Positions 8,240-17,140 of a stretch of 42,363 bases of DNA are shown here, piece by piece. The notes beneath the pieces are model-generated. The model was not told the origin of the DNA, ran no database searches, and worked only from the letters and a program-made list of their open reading frames with translations. Every line of letters starts with the position of its first letter. The first letter of the stretch is position 1. A program made the translations under genes and the position numbers. This DNA comes from an uncultured Opitutia bacterium (GTDB taxonomy: Bacteria; Verrucomicrobiota; Verrucomicrobiia; Opitutales; CAJWYM01): NCBI GenBank assembly GCA_913049555.1, contig CAJWYM010000025.1, positions 1 through 42,363 of the forward strand, written 5' to 3'.

Positions 8240-11200
8240 TTAATCAATTTCAAAAAGGCGCTTCAAAATACTGTCAATGGGAGCTGTTTGCAATTCTCTC
8301 GGGCGAATTCTATTTTCAATAATATTTGGAAGTTCGTTTAATTCTTCACTCAGAGTCAGCACTCGATTGGCAGAGACTTCATCCACACGATTGATAGGGG
8401 TAAAGTGAGGAGCGGTTTTTGCCAGGTCGGGACGCTTCTCGATTACTTTTTTAATCGCGCGAACAGCTTCCACAAAACGGTCCAACTCATTTTTTCCGTA
8501 GGTTTCAGTAGGCTCTAACATCAATCCAAATACCTCAGGAAATGCAACTGTGGGAGAGTGGTACCCGAAGTCTAGGAAAAGCTTGCCGACGGATGCAATT
8601 GCCTGTGATTTTGGGATTCCAGCTTCTTCTAAAGTTTGGAACATTTCTTCACTCAAAGTGAGGATGAACTCATGCATCCTTGGTTCTGATTCAGCGTTGT
8701 AAGGAAGAGAGGGAAAGTCCTCTTTGAGTTGACCGAGTAAATATCTAGCGGAGAGAACCGAGAGCGCAGACATTTTTCGAACGCCCACTTTTCCAAGTCT
8801 TCTCAAATAAGTAAAACAACGAATTTTGTGCCCAAAGTTTCCCCAGTGCCTGTGAAAAGAGCCAATGCTTTTTTCCATCTTAACGGGGCGGTAGAAATTT
8901 TCTTCTTTGATGATTTGATAACCTGGCAAAAATGGAATGAGTTTTTCGCTGACTCCTACAATCGCATCTCCAGGGCCCCCTCCACCATGAGGAATTGTCC
9001 AAGTTTTATGAAGGTTATTATGGACGGCATCGACGCCCATTTTATTGAGATCTAACCATCCAGCGATTGCATTCATATTGGCACCATCCATGTAGACGAG
9101 ACCACCTATTTTATGAATTGCGTCTGCAATAGGCTTGAACTCAACTTCAAAAATTCCGCCAGTGTTTGGATTTGTTACCATAATTCCAGCAATATGAGGC
9201 CCATATTGGTCAATTTTAGAACGAAAATCTGACATATCGACCCGACCTGAGCTGTCTGCATCCAAAAGAACAATTCCTTTAGTTCTTCCATCTTCGGTTT
9301 TACCGTTGATAAAGCCAGCCATCGTTGCCGTTGCAAAATTAGTCCCATGGGCAGATTTTGGAACTAGAAGAATATCTCTTTCGAGTTCTCCCTTATCCTT
9401 AAAGTAGGCTTGGAATAGTTTGATTCCAACGAGCTCTCCCTGAGCTCCGGCAACTGGTTGGGTAGTGATTCCTGGGAGTCCGGTGATTGCCTTGAACCAC
9501 TCTTGAGTCTCGAAGAGCACTTCTAGATTCCCCTGAACATCTTCAATGGGTGCTTGGGGGTGACTTTCAGCAAAACCAGTTAGAGCAGCTGCCCACTCAT
9601 TGATGTAAGGGTTGTACTTCATGGTACAAGAACCTAGAGGATAGCATGTGGTGTCGGGGCTTATGTTTTGTTCGCCCAATCGGTTGTAGTAAGATTCTAC
9701 TTCCTCACGAGAATAACTCGGTAAGTTGAGAGTTCCATTACGAAGAATGGATTCTGAGGGCTTGGGGATCGGGTCTGCAAGTTCACAGAAATCTCCAAAT
9801 TTAGAAAAAACAGCAACCAAATCATTCACATCCGTTTCCGATTGAATGTCTGAAAAAGAAAGTTTAATTAAGTGGGAGTGCCCTTCAGAGCGATCGCTTG
9901 CATCCACTCCAATGTGAATTCCAATCGAGGAACCGTGTTGAATGATTTCAGAAACTGGAATCCGGCTTGAGATTACAAATTCATTGAAAAATGCTGATTT
10001 CGGGAATGCGAGTTGGAAACCGTCTATTTGGGTGATTTCAATCGCTGCTTTCAATGCCAATTTTCTGGCATTTGCACAAGCAGAAGTCATTCCTTCTTCT
10101 CCCTTTGTGAGTAGAGACGCACCCGCTATTGTGGCGAGAAAAGCTTGATTGGAACAGATGTTGGAAGTCGCTTTTTCTTTTCGGATGTGTTGCTCTCGGG
10201 TGGAAAGGATCATCACTCGACAAGTTCTTCCTTTTTCATCTTTTCCTTTGCCTACAAAACGCCCCGGAGTAGAACGAATGTCATTTTTATTTTTGGCGGT
10301 GTGGCGGATGCCAAAAATCCCAAGTCCCGGGCCTCCGAAGTTAGGTCCAATTGCTAGATGTTGTCCCTCACCGACAATCATGTCTGCACCCTCTTCACCG
10401 AATTCTGTAGGGGCTTTCAATCCACCCGTAACAATCAGCGCCGGGTCAAAGATTGCAATACTCTTGATCTTCGCTTTTGCGCAAATATTTGTAAGAGCGT
10501 CTACATCCTCACACAATCCAAATGTGTTTACTTGAGGGAAAACAAAAGCAGCCAATTGGTTTCCATATTTTTCGATTGCCGTATGAAGAGCCACAGTATC
10601 TACAAGACCTGTATTTAAATCATAGGGGATGTACTCGATTTTTAAATTTGTGGAGCGAGTTGTGGTGTTTAAAACTTCTTTGTCTCCTGGGTAAATGGCT
10701 TTAGCAACGAGGGCTACATTGGTTTTTCTTTTAAGACGAGTGGCACATTGGATCGCTTCAAAAATAGCAGTCGATCTTTCGTACAAAGAGGAGTTTACAG
10801 CTTCAAAGCCAGTAATTTTTGAGAGTAAGCATTGGTAGATCCAATGGGTTGCTAGGGTTCCTTGGCTTCTTTCGGGTTGATAAGGGGTGTAGGAAGTCGC
10901 TAAGTTTCGGATTCCACATATCTTACCAACGATGGGGTCTGTTTTCCAATGCGGGAGGCCATCTCCGATAAATGAAGTTTTTAAATTATTTTTGGAAGAC
11001 AAAGACCACATAGCGTCCTGCAGGTCGTTGTACTCTAAAGCATCGGGTAAATGGAGTTCCTGTTCGAATAAAATATCCGAAGGGATGTGAGAAAATAATT
11101 CCTCCAGTGAGGAGGAACCTACGTGTGAGAGCATGGAGTCAATATCCACTTCAGACGCGCCTATATAGAAGGGTTTTAATTCTCTTTCCAAGGACTCAGG

Positions 11201-11245
11201 ATCATAGCCAAGCGCTGGTTTTTCTAAAATATTCTCATTGTTCAT
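8240..11245 (-). CDS. gcvP: Glycine dehydrogenase (decarboxylating), P-protein, fused form
   Basis: The PLP-dependent P-protein of the glycine cleavage system, which decarboxylates glycine and passes the aminomethyl group to lipoyl-GcvH. Both homologous halves are in one chain. The N-terminal GcvPA-like part includes SYTPYQPERSQGTL and GPNFGGPGLGIFG. The C-terminal catalytic part includes YPLGSCTMKYNP and VHNNLHKTWTIPHGGGGPG, where the PLP lysine is K747. I start at the ATG at 11245 (1001 residues), because the in-frame extension to 11296 adds 17 unlikely residues and runs through the spacer to nth; TAGG at seven bases may be a weak ribosome site. gcvT and gcvH are not in this window. The shared E3 subunit could be lpd at 27745-29157. 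Confidence 0.96.
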   Translation of the reverse strand: MNNENILEKPALGYDPESLERELKPFYIGASEVDIDSMLSHVGSSSLEELFSHIPSDILFEQELHLPDALEYNDLQDAMWSLSSKNNLKTSFIGDGLPHWKTDPIVGKICGIRNLATSYTPYQPERSQGTLATHWIYQCLLSKITGFEAVNSSLYERSTAIFEAIQCATRLKRKTNVALVAKAIYPGDKEVLNTTTRSTNLKIEYIPYDLNTGLVDTVALHTAIEKYGNQLAAFVFPQVNTFGLCEDVDALTNICAKAKIKSIAIFDPALIVTGGLKAPTEFGEEGADMIVGEGQHLAIGPNFGGPGLGIFGIRHTAKNKNDIRSTPGRFVGKGKDEKGRTCRVMILSTREQHIRKEKATSNICSNQAFLATIAGASLLTKGEEGMTSACANARKLALKAAIEITQIDGFQLAFPKSAFFNEFVISSRIPVSEIIQHGSSIGIHIGVDASDRSEGHSHLIKLSFSDIQSETDVNDLVAVFSKFGDFCELADPIPKPSESILRNGTLNLPSYSREEVESYYNRLGEQNISPDTTCYPLGSCTMKYNPYINEWAAALTGFAESHPQAPIEDVQGNLEVLFETQEWFKAITGLPGITTQPVAGAQGELVGIKLFQAYFKDKGELERDILLVPKSAHGTNFATATMAGFINGKTEDGRTKGIVLLDADSSGRVDMSDFRSKIDQYGPHIAGIMVTNPNTGGIFEVEFKPIADAIHKIGGLVYMDGANMNAIAGWLDLNKMGVDAVHNNLHKTWTIPHGGGGPGDAIVGVSEKLIPFLPGYQIIKEENFYRPVKMEKSIGSFHRHWGNFGHKIRCFTYLRRLGKVGVRKMSALSVLSARYLLGQLKEDFPSLPYNAESEPRMHEFILTLSEEMFQTLEEAGIPKSQAIASVGKLFLDFGYHSPTVAFPEVFGLMLEPTETYGKNELDRFVEAVRAIKKVIEKRPDLAKTAPHFTPINRVDEVSANRVLTLSEELNELPNIIENRIRPRELQTAPIDSILKRLFEID

Positions 11246-11297
11246 ATTGCCTAGTAAGTTTATCTTACAACGGAAAGGATGCAAAGAGAAAAGCAAG
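11246..11297. promoter_or_regulatory. Divergent gcvP/nth spacer
   Basis: Only 52 bp separate the preferred gcvP and nth starts, so the two promoters must overlap each other or lie inside coding sequence. An AG-rich stretch just before the nth ATG can act as its ribosome site. I see no glycine riboswitch; the space is too short for one. Confidence 0.45.
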
Positions 11298-11951
11298 ATG
11301 ATTAAAAAAGAAAGAGCCCATTTTATTCAGACTAGGTTGAGCGAGCTGTATCCGGATCCTCCAATTCCACTGGATCATAAGGATCCTTATACATTATTAG
11401 TAGCTGTGCTGCTATCTGCTCAATGTACAGATTTAAGAGTGAATCTGGTGACCCCTGATTTGTTTCTTCTTGCAGACAATCCGATGGATATGCAAAACAA
11501 GAGCGTAGAATCTGTGAAGGAGATCATTCGACCATGTGGATTGTCACCTGCAAAATCAAAGGCAATTGTAAAGCTTTCTCAAATTTTGTGCGAAAAGCAC
11601 GGAGCTCAAGTTCCTGAGTCTTTTGAATCTCTAGAGGAATTGCCAGGGGTCGGACATAAAACAGCTTCGGTAGTAATGTCTCAAGCTTTCGGTCACCCTG
11701 CATTTCCTGTCGATACGCATATTCATAGATTGGCTCAGAGATGGGGGCTTACAAAAGGGAAAAATGTTACCCAAACGGAAAAAGATTTAAAAAAGTTATT
11801 TCCAATCACCCATTGGAATGATCTCCATATCCAGATGATCTACTACGGAAGGGAGTTTTGCTCCGCTCGTGGTTGTGATGGAACGGTTTGTGAAATTTGT
11901 TCTACTTGCTACCCGAGGAGAAAGAAGCCCGTTCTTTTACACAAACCTTGA
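11298..11951 (+). CDS. nth: Endonuclease III (DNA glycosylase/AP lyase)
   Basis: A 217-residue base-excision repair enzyme that removes oxidised pyrimidines and cuts AP sites. LLSAQCTD is near residue 40. The helix-hairpin-helix LPGVGHKTA carries the catalytic lysine, and the catalytic aspartate is in FPVDTHIHRL. The C-terminal cysteine cluster reads CSARGCDGTVCEICSTC. The E. coli spacing is C-x6-C-x2-C-x5-C; here the second cysteine is displaced, so cluster ligation must differ from the classical enzyme. The ATG at 11298 is preferred over an in-frame extension upstream because homology begins there and an AG-rich site precedes it. Confidence 0.95.
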   Translation: MIKKERAHFIQTRLSELYPDPPIPLDHKDPYTLLVAVLLSAQCTDLRVNLVTPDLFLLADNPMDMQNKSVESVKEIIRPCGLSPAKSKAIVKLSQILCEKHGAQVPESFESLEELPGVGHKTASVVMSQAFGHPAFPVDTHIHRLAQRWGLTKGKNVTQTEKDLKKLFPITHWNDLHIQMIYYGREFCSARGCDGTVCEICSTCYPRRKKPVLLHKP

Positions 11952-12148
11952 TCTTTTTTATAATTTTTTGATATTGAGGGATTTCATGATTTCCACCCTT
12001 TGTTTTAGAAAATGGGAACTCTGGATTTTTAATTGTTCTATCCTCTCTAAGGGCAATGGATAAATATTAAATTTGTTATTGTCTAGGAGTGCCTCGATCT
12101 ATTAGTGTAAACTTTCGATTGGATGGATTGATTTTATTGGATCGTTAA

Positions 12149-12225
12149 GCGGGCATAGCTCAGCTGGATAGAGCAACGGTTTTCTAAACCGTGGGTCGGG
12201 GGTTCAAGTCCCTCTGCCCGTACCA
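12149..12225 (+). tRNA. tRNA-Arg (anticodon UCU)
   Basis: A complete cloverleaf. The acceptor GCGGGCA pairs with TGCCCGT (one G-U at the end), and the D stem GCTC pairs with GAGC. The anticodon stem ACGGT pairs with ACCGT around the loop TTTCTAA, giving anticodon TCT at loop positions 34-36. The T stem encloses TTCAAGT. The discriminator is A and the CCA end is encoded (12223-12225). The gene-poor region with broken genes begins right after it. Confidence 0.96.
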
Positions 12226-13294
12226 TTTAGAACAAGCGTTATGTCCCAATTTTCAAGTAGCTAAGAGGGTTTTGGATTTAGAGGATTATTTTTAAATGAG
12301 TAACACGACTTAGTAAGAATTGGAACAGTTTGCATTTTAAATCAGCTATAAAAGTAATGCGGATTTAATTACTGTTTTTTTTGGTAGTAAAGTTCGAGTC
12401 ATAATTAATCTACAATGATTATACTGGATAATCATCAAAAGTTACTCTTTTGTTCAACTAAGGATCTATTTACCCCGCAGAAAGTTGATAAGGAACTAAA
12501 TATCAAGCCACCTGTAAAATTGATTTACCCTTAATTACCCTAACAGCATCCTATGCTTTTTAATTTATTAATAGTCTTATATTTACTGCTCCCAATATGT
12601 TCTGGCTCGTGGTAAGACTCTTTTCACATTCAAAAATCAACGTTAGCTTCGTAATTCCAGAATTATTTCTTATTATATCCAATATGATTAGCAACAAAGG
12701 TACTATTGTCTAAACTTTTGCGAAAATTAGTTGTTATTATTAAGAGATCGTTCCGATTCCGATTAATAGAACTCATTTTTGATCTATAACCTGATTTGGC
12801 TAAAATTAAAGCTTGTTGATTTACAGTTAGAAGATCTGAGTTTTTCAGCTATCTGGCTAATGTATAATAAAAAATACCTAATTACTAAATCTTTACTGCG
12901 TCTCAATTTTACTATAACGCTTTAAGATCTACAGTATGAAATTCAATGCAATAATGATATAAAGAGATTAGTAAGTTTATAAAATAAGCGTTTTAATGTT
13001 AAATTGACTGACATAGCCTGCAAAAGAAGCAGCTAGATCAATAAAACTAACTATTCTTCAATCTACTCAACGTTCACTAAGCTGCTTATTATAATGAATA
13101 GCATATAACACTTATTAATTTTTCCATTTATGTCCGTGCTTTTAAATGTAGTTCACCTGTAATATTTGTAGAAGCAATACGAGTATCGGATGCGAGTAGT
13201 AGAGATTTTTCTGGTTTTGGCACTTGGTCAAGCGAAGGCAATACTTTCAATATGCAAGGAGAAGTATTAAAAAATACCATTCAGATTGAATCTT
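12226..13294. other. AT-rich stretch after tRNA-Arg without recognisable intact gene
   Basis: About 1.07 kb without an open frame of 60 codons from a normal start codon, and visibly richer in A/T than the flanking genes. I see no insertion-sequence ends, CRISPR repeats or further tRNAs. I do not find the tRNA 3' end repeated downstream as an attachment-site copy. Only the last 200 bases contain a coding-like stretch (13098-13305). It reads like a decayed insertion or an old gene graveyard, which is inference. Confidence 0.5.
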
Positions 13295-13305
13295 TTAAAA
13301 CCTAA
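13098..13305 (+). pseudogene. Possible coding remnant, C-terminal fragment, family unknown
   Basis: A plus-strand frame follows a TAG and runs to a TAA at 13303-13305 without an ATG, GTG or TTG start before its last third. The last 45 codons have a protein-like composition (for example RVSDASSRDFSGFGTWSSEG). It overlaps the tail of the convergent lipoprotein gene by about ten bases. Read as the tail of a gene whose 5' end is lost. No family is recognised. Confidence 0.3.
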
Positions 13306-14083
13306 CAGTTAGATTAATGGTTTTACCTGCTCTTAAAATGGTTAAATCAGAATGGGTCTTATCAGCATTTACTTTCGTTAAGTTCATGAGACTTTGTGCG
13401 TGATATTCATCTTTTATATCAACTCCATCAACACCAATAATAACATCTCCTACTAATAAATTTGCATAGAATGCAGGACTCTGGTCATAAACTAATTTTA
13501 TAACAATCCCTGAATTTCGTTGGTATTTCATTCTTAATTCAGAACCTAGATTTTCAAATATAATTCCATATCGAAATTTTCTATTATCTTTAACAAAGTA
13601 ATTAGCCTTTTGATCATATAGTCTAAGCGGTTGTCTATAAGGGAAGCTTTTTATTCCATATGTTTTGTTCGTTTTAAAATAAGAGGTTCCGTCTTCATGA
13701 CCGCTACGATATGACGTTCGATTATCTGGTAAGATTAAATTCGATGAGTGAGTCTGATTGTCTGTGAACTGAGAATTTAATAATATCAGAGTTGCTCCTA
13801 TATTTACAGCATGAGCTTTGGCCCATTTAGTATCAACATAGCTTCCATTAAAAGAAGATGTTCCAAGCATAAAATAGCCATTGGCTTCATACAATCTCGA
13901 ATCGCCAATTAAGTCCTTTGTCGTAACAATTAAGGGTTCATCTCCTTCTTTTAGCAATTCTGGATTATTTAATTCACTTATATCGTAATATTTGTAAAAG
14001 AACTTAGAGTAATTATTTGTTGTTACGCATGAAACAGCAAAGGCAGTAATAATAAGGAAAGATAGCCGTGGGATACAGTTCAC
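13295..14083 (-). CDS. Putative lipoprotein with C-terminal PDZ domain
   Basis: A 262-residue protein. The start is GTG at 14083; no better in-frame start exists and the signal peptide begins there. Residues 1-19 form a lipoprotein signal (hydrophobic core, then AFAVSC with the lipid-accepting C19), so the protein should be anchored in the outer or inner membrane facing the periplasm. Residues 30-165 match nothing I recognise. Residues about 185-262 form a PDZ-like domain: GIVIKLVYDQSPAFYANLLVGD, then VIIGVDGVDI, ending ILRAGKTINLTVRF. No protease domain is attached. It stands alone in the AT-rich decayed region, so transfer or recent decay of its neighbours is plausible. The gene itself looks intact. 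Confidence 0.75.
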   Translation of the reverse strand: MNCIPRLSFLIITAFAVSCVTTNNYSKFFYKYYDISELNNPELLKEGDEPLIVTTKDLIGDSRLYEANGYFMLGTSSFNGSYVDTKWAKAHAVNIGATLILLNSQFTDNQTHSSNLILPDNRTSYRSGHEDGTSYFKTNKTYGIKSFPYRQPLRLYDQKANYFVKDNRKFRYGIIFENLGSELRMKYQRNSGIVIKLVYDQSPAFYANLLVGDVIIGVDGVDIKDEYHAQSLMNLTKVNADKTHSDLTILRAGKTINLTVRF

Positions 14084-14331
14084 ATTTTATTTGTAAAAAA
14101 AAGCCTTACTAGATTGCAAACTAAAGTTGATAATAAATCTTCAATTGCCCAAAAAATCAAGTCGCTTCTTTTCTTGCTCTTTCAGCCATTCACTAGCCTG
14201 ATTGACCGGCTCATGCAAATCTGATGTGGACTAGAAAAAGTAGACTGTAATTCATAAATTTATTGATCTCTAATGGAGAATCTTTCTATTTTATATATTA
14301 CATATGTAGTGTCCAATAATAGTATATTTAT
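14084..14331. other. Non-coding stretch with a short C-terminal coding remnant
   Basis: No intact gene. On the minus strand, 14230 down to the TGA at 14141-14143 reads as a 29-codon tail (NQASEWLKEQEKKRLDFLGN then stop) that looks protein-like but has no start. The rest is AT-rich. It is best viewed as part of the same decayed region as its neighbours. Confidence 0.35.
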
Positions 14332-14612
14332 TTATACGGCAATAACTAGATCGCCTAGGCTATAAATTCCACGGTTTGGAGAATCACAATTTGGTCGATT
14401 AATTATAACTTGTGCACTGGCTTCAACTCTTACTCTAAGTGGTGATCTACCGAAATCATCTTGACCAGATATAGTTTTAGAACAGATTTCCGCGGATGGG
14501 TCCCATTCCTTAAAGCACGTAGGTTGAAAAACTCCGACCCTTTGAGCTCAAGGAATCGATAATCATTGGAAATTTTAAGGGATGGATTTGGGGTAAAAGT
14601 TCCGTTTTCAGA
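14332..14612 (-). pseudogene. Frameshifted gene remnant, family unknown
   Basis: Two minus-strand frames read as one protein broken by a shift near a T-run around 14525-14535. The upstream part (from 14612) gives SLKISNDYRFLELKGSEFF. The downstream part, in another frame, gives QPTCFKEWDPSAEICSKTI and continues about 50 codons to a TAA at 14332-14334. Neither part has a start codon, and stops precede both. The composition (Cys, Trp, Asp, Asn, Pro) is that of a real, possibly secreted, protein rather than random AT-rich DNA. I do not recognise the family. Confidence 0.5.
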
Positions 14613-14635
14613 TTACACAATAAACAATCAATAAA

Positions 14636-17110
14636 TCATTTCAGGGTGATCAATTCTTTGATTGATTGAACATGATTTTTAAGAATGGAAACATCGGGTA
14701 TTTTCCCCACTAATTTGTTAAAAAGTTCTTTTTTGTGTGATTTGAGCTCTTGAATTTTTTCTTCAATGGTTCCTTCCGAAATCATTCTGAAAACCATGAC
14801 TGTTTTCTTTTGTCCGATTCGATGCACGCGGTCGATGGCTTGCTCCTCAACGGCTGGATTCCACCACGGATCCATAAGGAATAGATAATCTGCATTGTGA
14901 AGGGTAATTCCTGTTCCTCCAGCTTTTAAGCTGACCAATATAACGGTTGGTTTTTTGGCTCTTTGAAATTTTTGAACAGGCTCAGATCGATCTTTAGTAT
15001 TGCCTGTCAATTCATTGATGACGAGTTCAGGAAATCGTTTTTCTAAACAAGTTCTAACACGCTTTAACAATCCTACGAATTGGCTGAAAATGACAACCTT
15101 ATGATTGTTTGCAATGGTTTCCTCCATTTTATCAGCCAAAACGCTCAGTTTTCCGCTTTGATGGAGTTCCGCGTCTGTCCAAGGGAGTAAATCTGGATCG
15201 CAAGCTGTTTGACGCAGCCTCGTTAAAATTGTAAACAGATCCATCGTGTTTGATGAGTTGAGTTCATCCAAATCTTCTCCGTAGGTTTGAATACAGTTAT
15301 TTCCAATTTGAATGTATTCTTTCCTTTGTTTTTCGGTCAAAGGACAAATCAGATTGAATTCCATTTTGTCAGGGAGCTCTGGGGTGACCTCCTTTTTTGT
15401 TCTGCGAATAATAAAGGGCGTCAATTGCTTCTGAAGACGAACAATGCCCTCTTTAGGTTTTTCTAAGTAATTCTTTTTAAATTCAAACCGGTTTCCTAAA
15501 AGACCAGGCATTAAATAACGGAATATGGTCCAAATATCAAAGTGGTGATTTTCAACTGGAGTTCCCGTCAAAGCAATTCTGTAATCAGAGCGGATACTCA
15601 TGCAGGCAATGGTAGCTTTGGAGTCTGGATTTTTAATGAATTGAGCTTCATCGAGAACTGAGTACTGAAATTTCTTACTTTCCAATAAATTCTTGTGCCT
15701 TCGAATTTGAGAATAACTTGAAAGCCATATTCTGGGTTTCGATTCGTTTCCATTAAAAGGATTGTGGCTTGAAAGAACTTCCGTCTGTATAAAAGGGAAA
15801 AACTGGTCGATTTCTTTCTGCCATACAGGAATGACGCTGGCGGGACATACAATAATACTGTCCTGAATTTCTAAATTCGGTCGTGAGGTGATTAGGGATA
15901 ATATTTGAATGGTTTTGCCCAAGCCCATTTCATCGGCAATGAGAGGATGACAATCGCAATCTAGCATATGACTCAACCAACGAACCCCCCGATGCTGGTA
16001 CTGGCGGAGGAAGGGGGGAGTTTCAATTTCATGAGGATCTTTGGTTCCAAAGGTTCTTCTCCAATCATTGAGTTCATCACTTAGATCTAAGGTCGCATTT
16101 TCAATTTCCATGAGAGAAAAGAGCATATATTTAGGGTACTCGTCATTAGAAAATTGATACTTTTTACGGTCTACTTTCCATTTATTGATCAATTCCCCTT
16201 GCTCATCTTGCATCCGAACAAGACCCACCTTTTTAACAAATGCGATATTGTTATTGAAACCCAGAACTCGTTGGGCTTCCTTGTAAGAGACTCTTCCATG
16301 ACTTGTTTGAAACTCCCAGTTTAGTTTGATTTTTTGATCACTGGATCCCTGGTTTACATCCAGCTTGATTTCTACGTCTTCGATTCCTGTTGTAAAGAGT
16401 TTTGCTTCCTCATCCATTTGGATATCAAATTTTTCTCTCCAAGTATGAATATCTTCGACAAAAAAACGAGAAATTCGCATAGGGTTTCTAAGAGTAAAAG
16501 CATTCAATTTTTTTGAATATTTGAATTGAGCTTTGTGGGCCACGGAAGTTATGTGAATCAGTTCTTCTCTTTCACGGGGGCCTAATTGCTCTAAAAGTTT
16601 GGCTTTTGTATATCTCTTAATGGATCCTTCTTTATCTTTCCAAGCAATAATTAGGACAAGCCCTTCTGAGTCACAAGAGAGTTCAATCAATGACGAGTAA
16701 GTGGCATTCCCGACAATTTTAGGAGGTTCTTGTGGTTTCTCTTCTTTCTTTTTAGGTTTGAAAATAGGGGTTGTAGCGGATACTTCGTCTGCTATGAGTT
16801 CTTCTAATTCATAGAGCCCGGCGGCTGCTAGTTCTCTACCACTGAGGGCGTCATCGGTGGAGGATCTAACTACGAGTTTTTCTTTGTCCCATTCGACTAC
16901 CGAGTAAAGAGGTTCTCCTCCAATTTTAGAGTTTATGATTGCTTCACTTTGAGAAAGTTCTAATTCTAAAATTTCACCCTCTCGATAAAGATGCCTGCCT
17001 TTTTTAAGTTCAGAATCTGTAAATATCGATTCCCAATTGTGAGGGAGCGTTTTGAACCAAAATTCTAGTGCTGATTGTGAGTATATTTTTTTTGCGCTTC
17101 TGTCTTGCAT
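14636..17110 (-). CDS. SNF2-family DNA helicase/ATPase with degenerate SWIM region
   Basis: An 824-residue Swi2/Snf2 ATPase. The helicase core is complete: motif I ADEMGLGKT, motif II DEAQFIKN, motif III LTGTPVEN, and motifs V/VI with SLKAGGTGITL and AIDRVHRIGQ. The N-terminal 130 residues correspond to the SWIM-containing region of bacterial relatives, but the zinc-binding Cys/His residues are absent (RSSTDDALSGRELAAAGLYE). The function is presumably remodelling of DNA-protein complexes or RNA polymerase recycling. The open frame continues up to a TTG at 17140 right after the glgA stop. I prefer the ATG at 17110. It is likely cotranscribed with glgA. Confidence 0.93.
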   Translation of the reverse strand: MQDRSAKKIYSQSALEFWFKTLPHNWESIFTDSELKKGRHLYREGEILELELSQSEAIINSKIGGEPLYSVVEWDKEKLVVRSSTDDALSGRELAAAGLYELEELIADEVSATTPIFKPKKKEEKPQEPPKIVGNATYSSLIELSCDSEGLVLIIAWKDKEGSIKRYTKAKLLEQLGPREREELIHITSVAHKAQFKYSKKLNAFTLRNPMRISRFFVEDIHTWREKFDIQMDEEAKLFTTGIEDVEIKLDVNQGSSDQKIKLNWEFQTSHGRVSYKEAQRVLGFNNNIAFVKKVGLVRMQDEQGELINKWKVDRKKYQFSNDEYPKYMLFSLMEIENATLDLSDELNDWRRTFGTKDPHEIETPPFLRQYQHRGVRWLSHMLDCDCHPLIADEMGLGKTIQILSLITSRPNLEIQDSIIVCPASVIPVWQKEIDQFFPFIQTEVLSSHNPFNGNESKPRIWLSSYSQIRRHKNLLESKKFQYSVLDEAQFIKNPDSKATIACMSIRSDYRIALTGTPVENHHFDIWTIFRYLMPGLLGNRFEFKKNYLEKPKEGIVRLQKQLTPFIIRRTKKEVTPELPDKMEFNLICPLTEKQRKEYIQIGNNCIQTYGEDLDELNSSNTMDLFTILTRLRQTACDPDLLPWTDAELHQSGKLSVLADKMEETIANNHKVVIFSQFVGLLKRVRTCLEKRFPELVINELTGNTKDRSEPVQKFQRAKKPTVILVSLKAGGTGITLHNADYLFLMDPWWNPAVEEQAIDRVHRIGQKKTVMVFRMISEGTIEEKIQELKSHKKELFNKLVGKIPDVSILKNHVQSIKELITLK

Positions 17111-17140
17111 ATAAAGTGAGGAAACGGATTGCCTGTGCAA

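Noticed and set aside
10149-10535. 128-codon plus-strand open frame
   Set aside because: It lies fully inside gcvP on the other strand, and the gcvP product is conserved there.
11246-11297. Glycine riboswitch before gcvP
   Set aside because: The spacer is only 52 bp and shows no tandem aptamer structure.
12149-14635. Intact integrative element at tRNA-Arg
   Set aside because: No integrase, no repeated tRNA 3' end and no cargo operon are visible; only decay can be supported.
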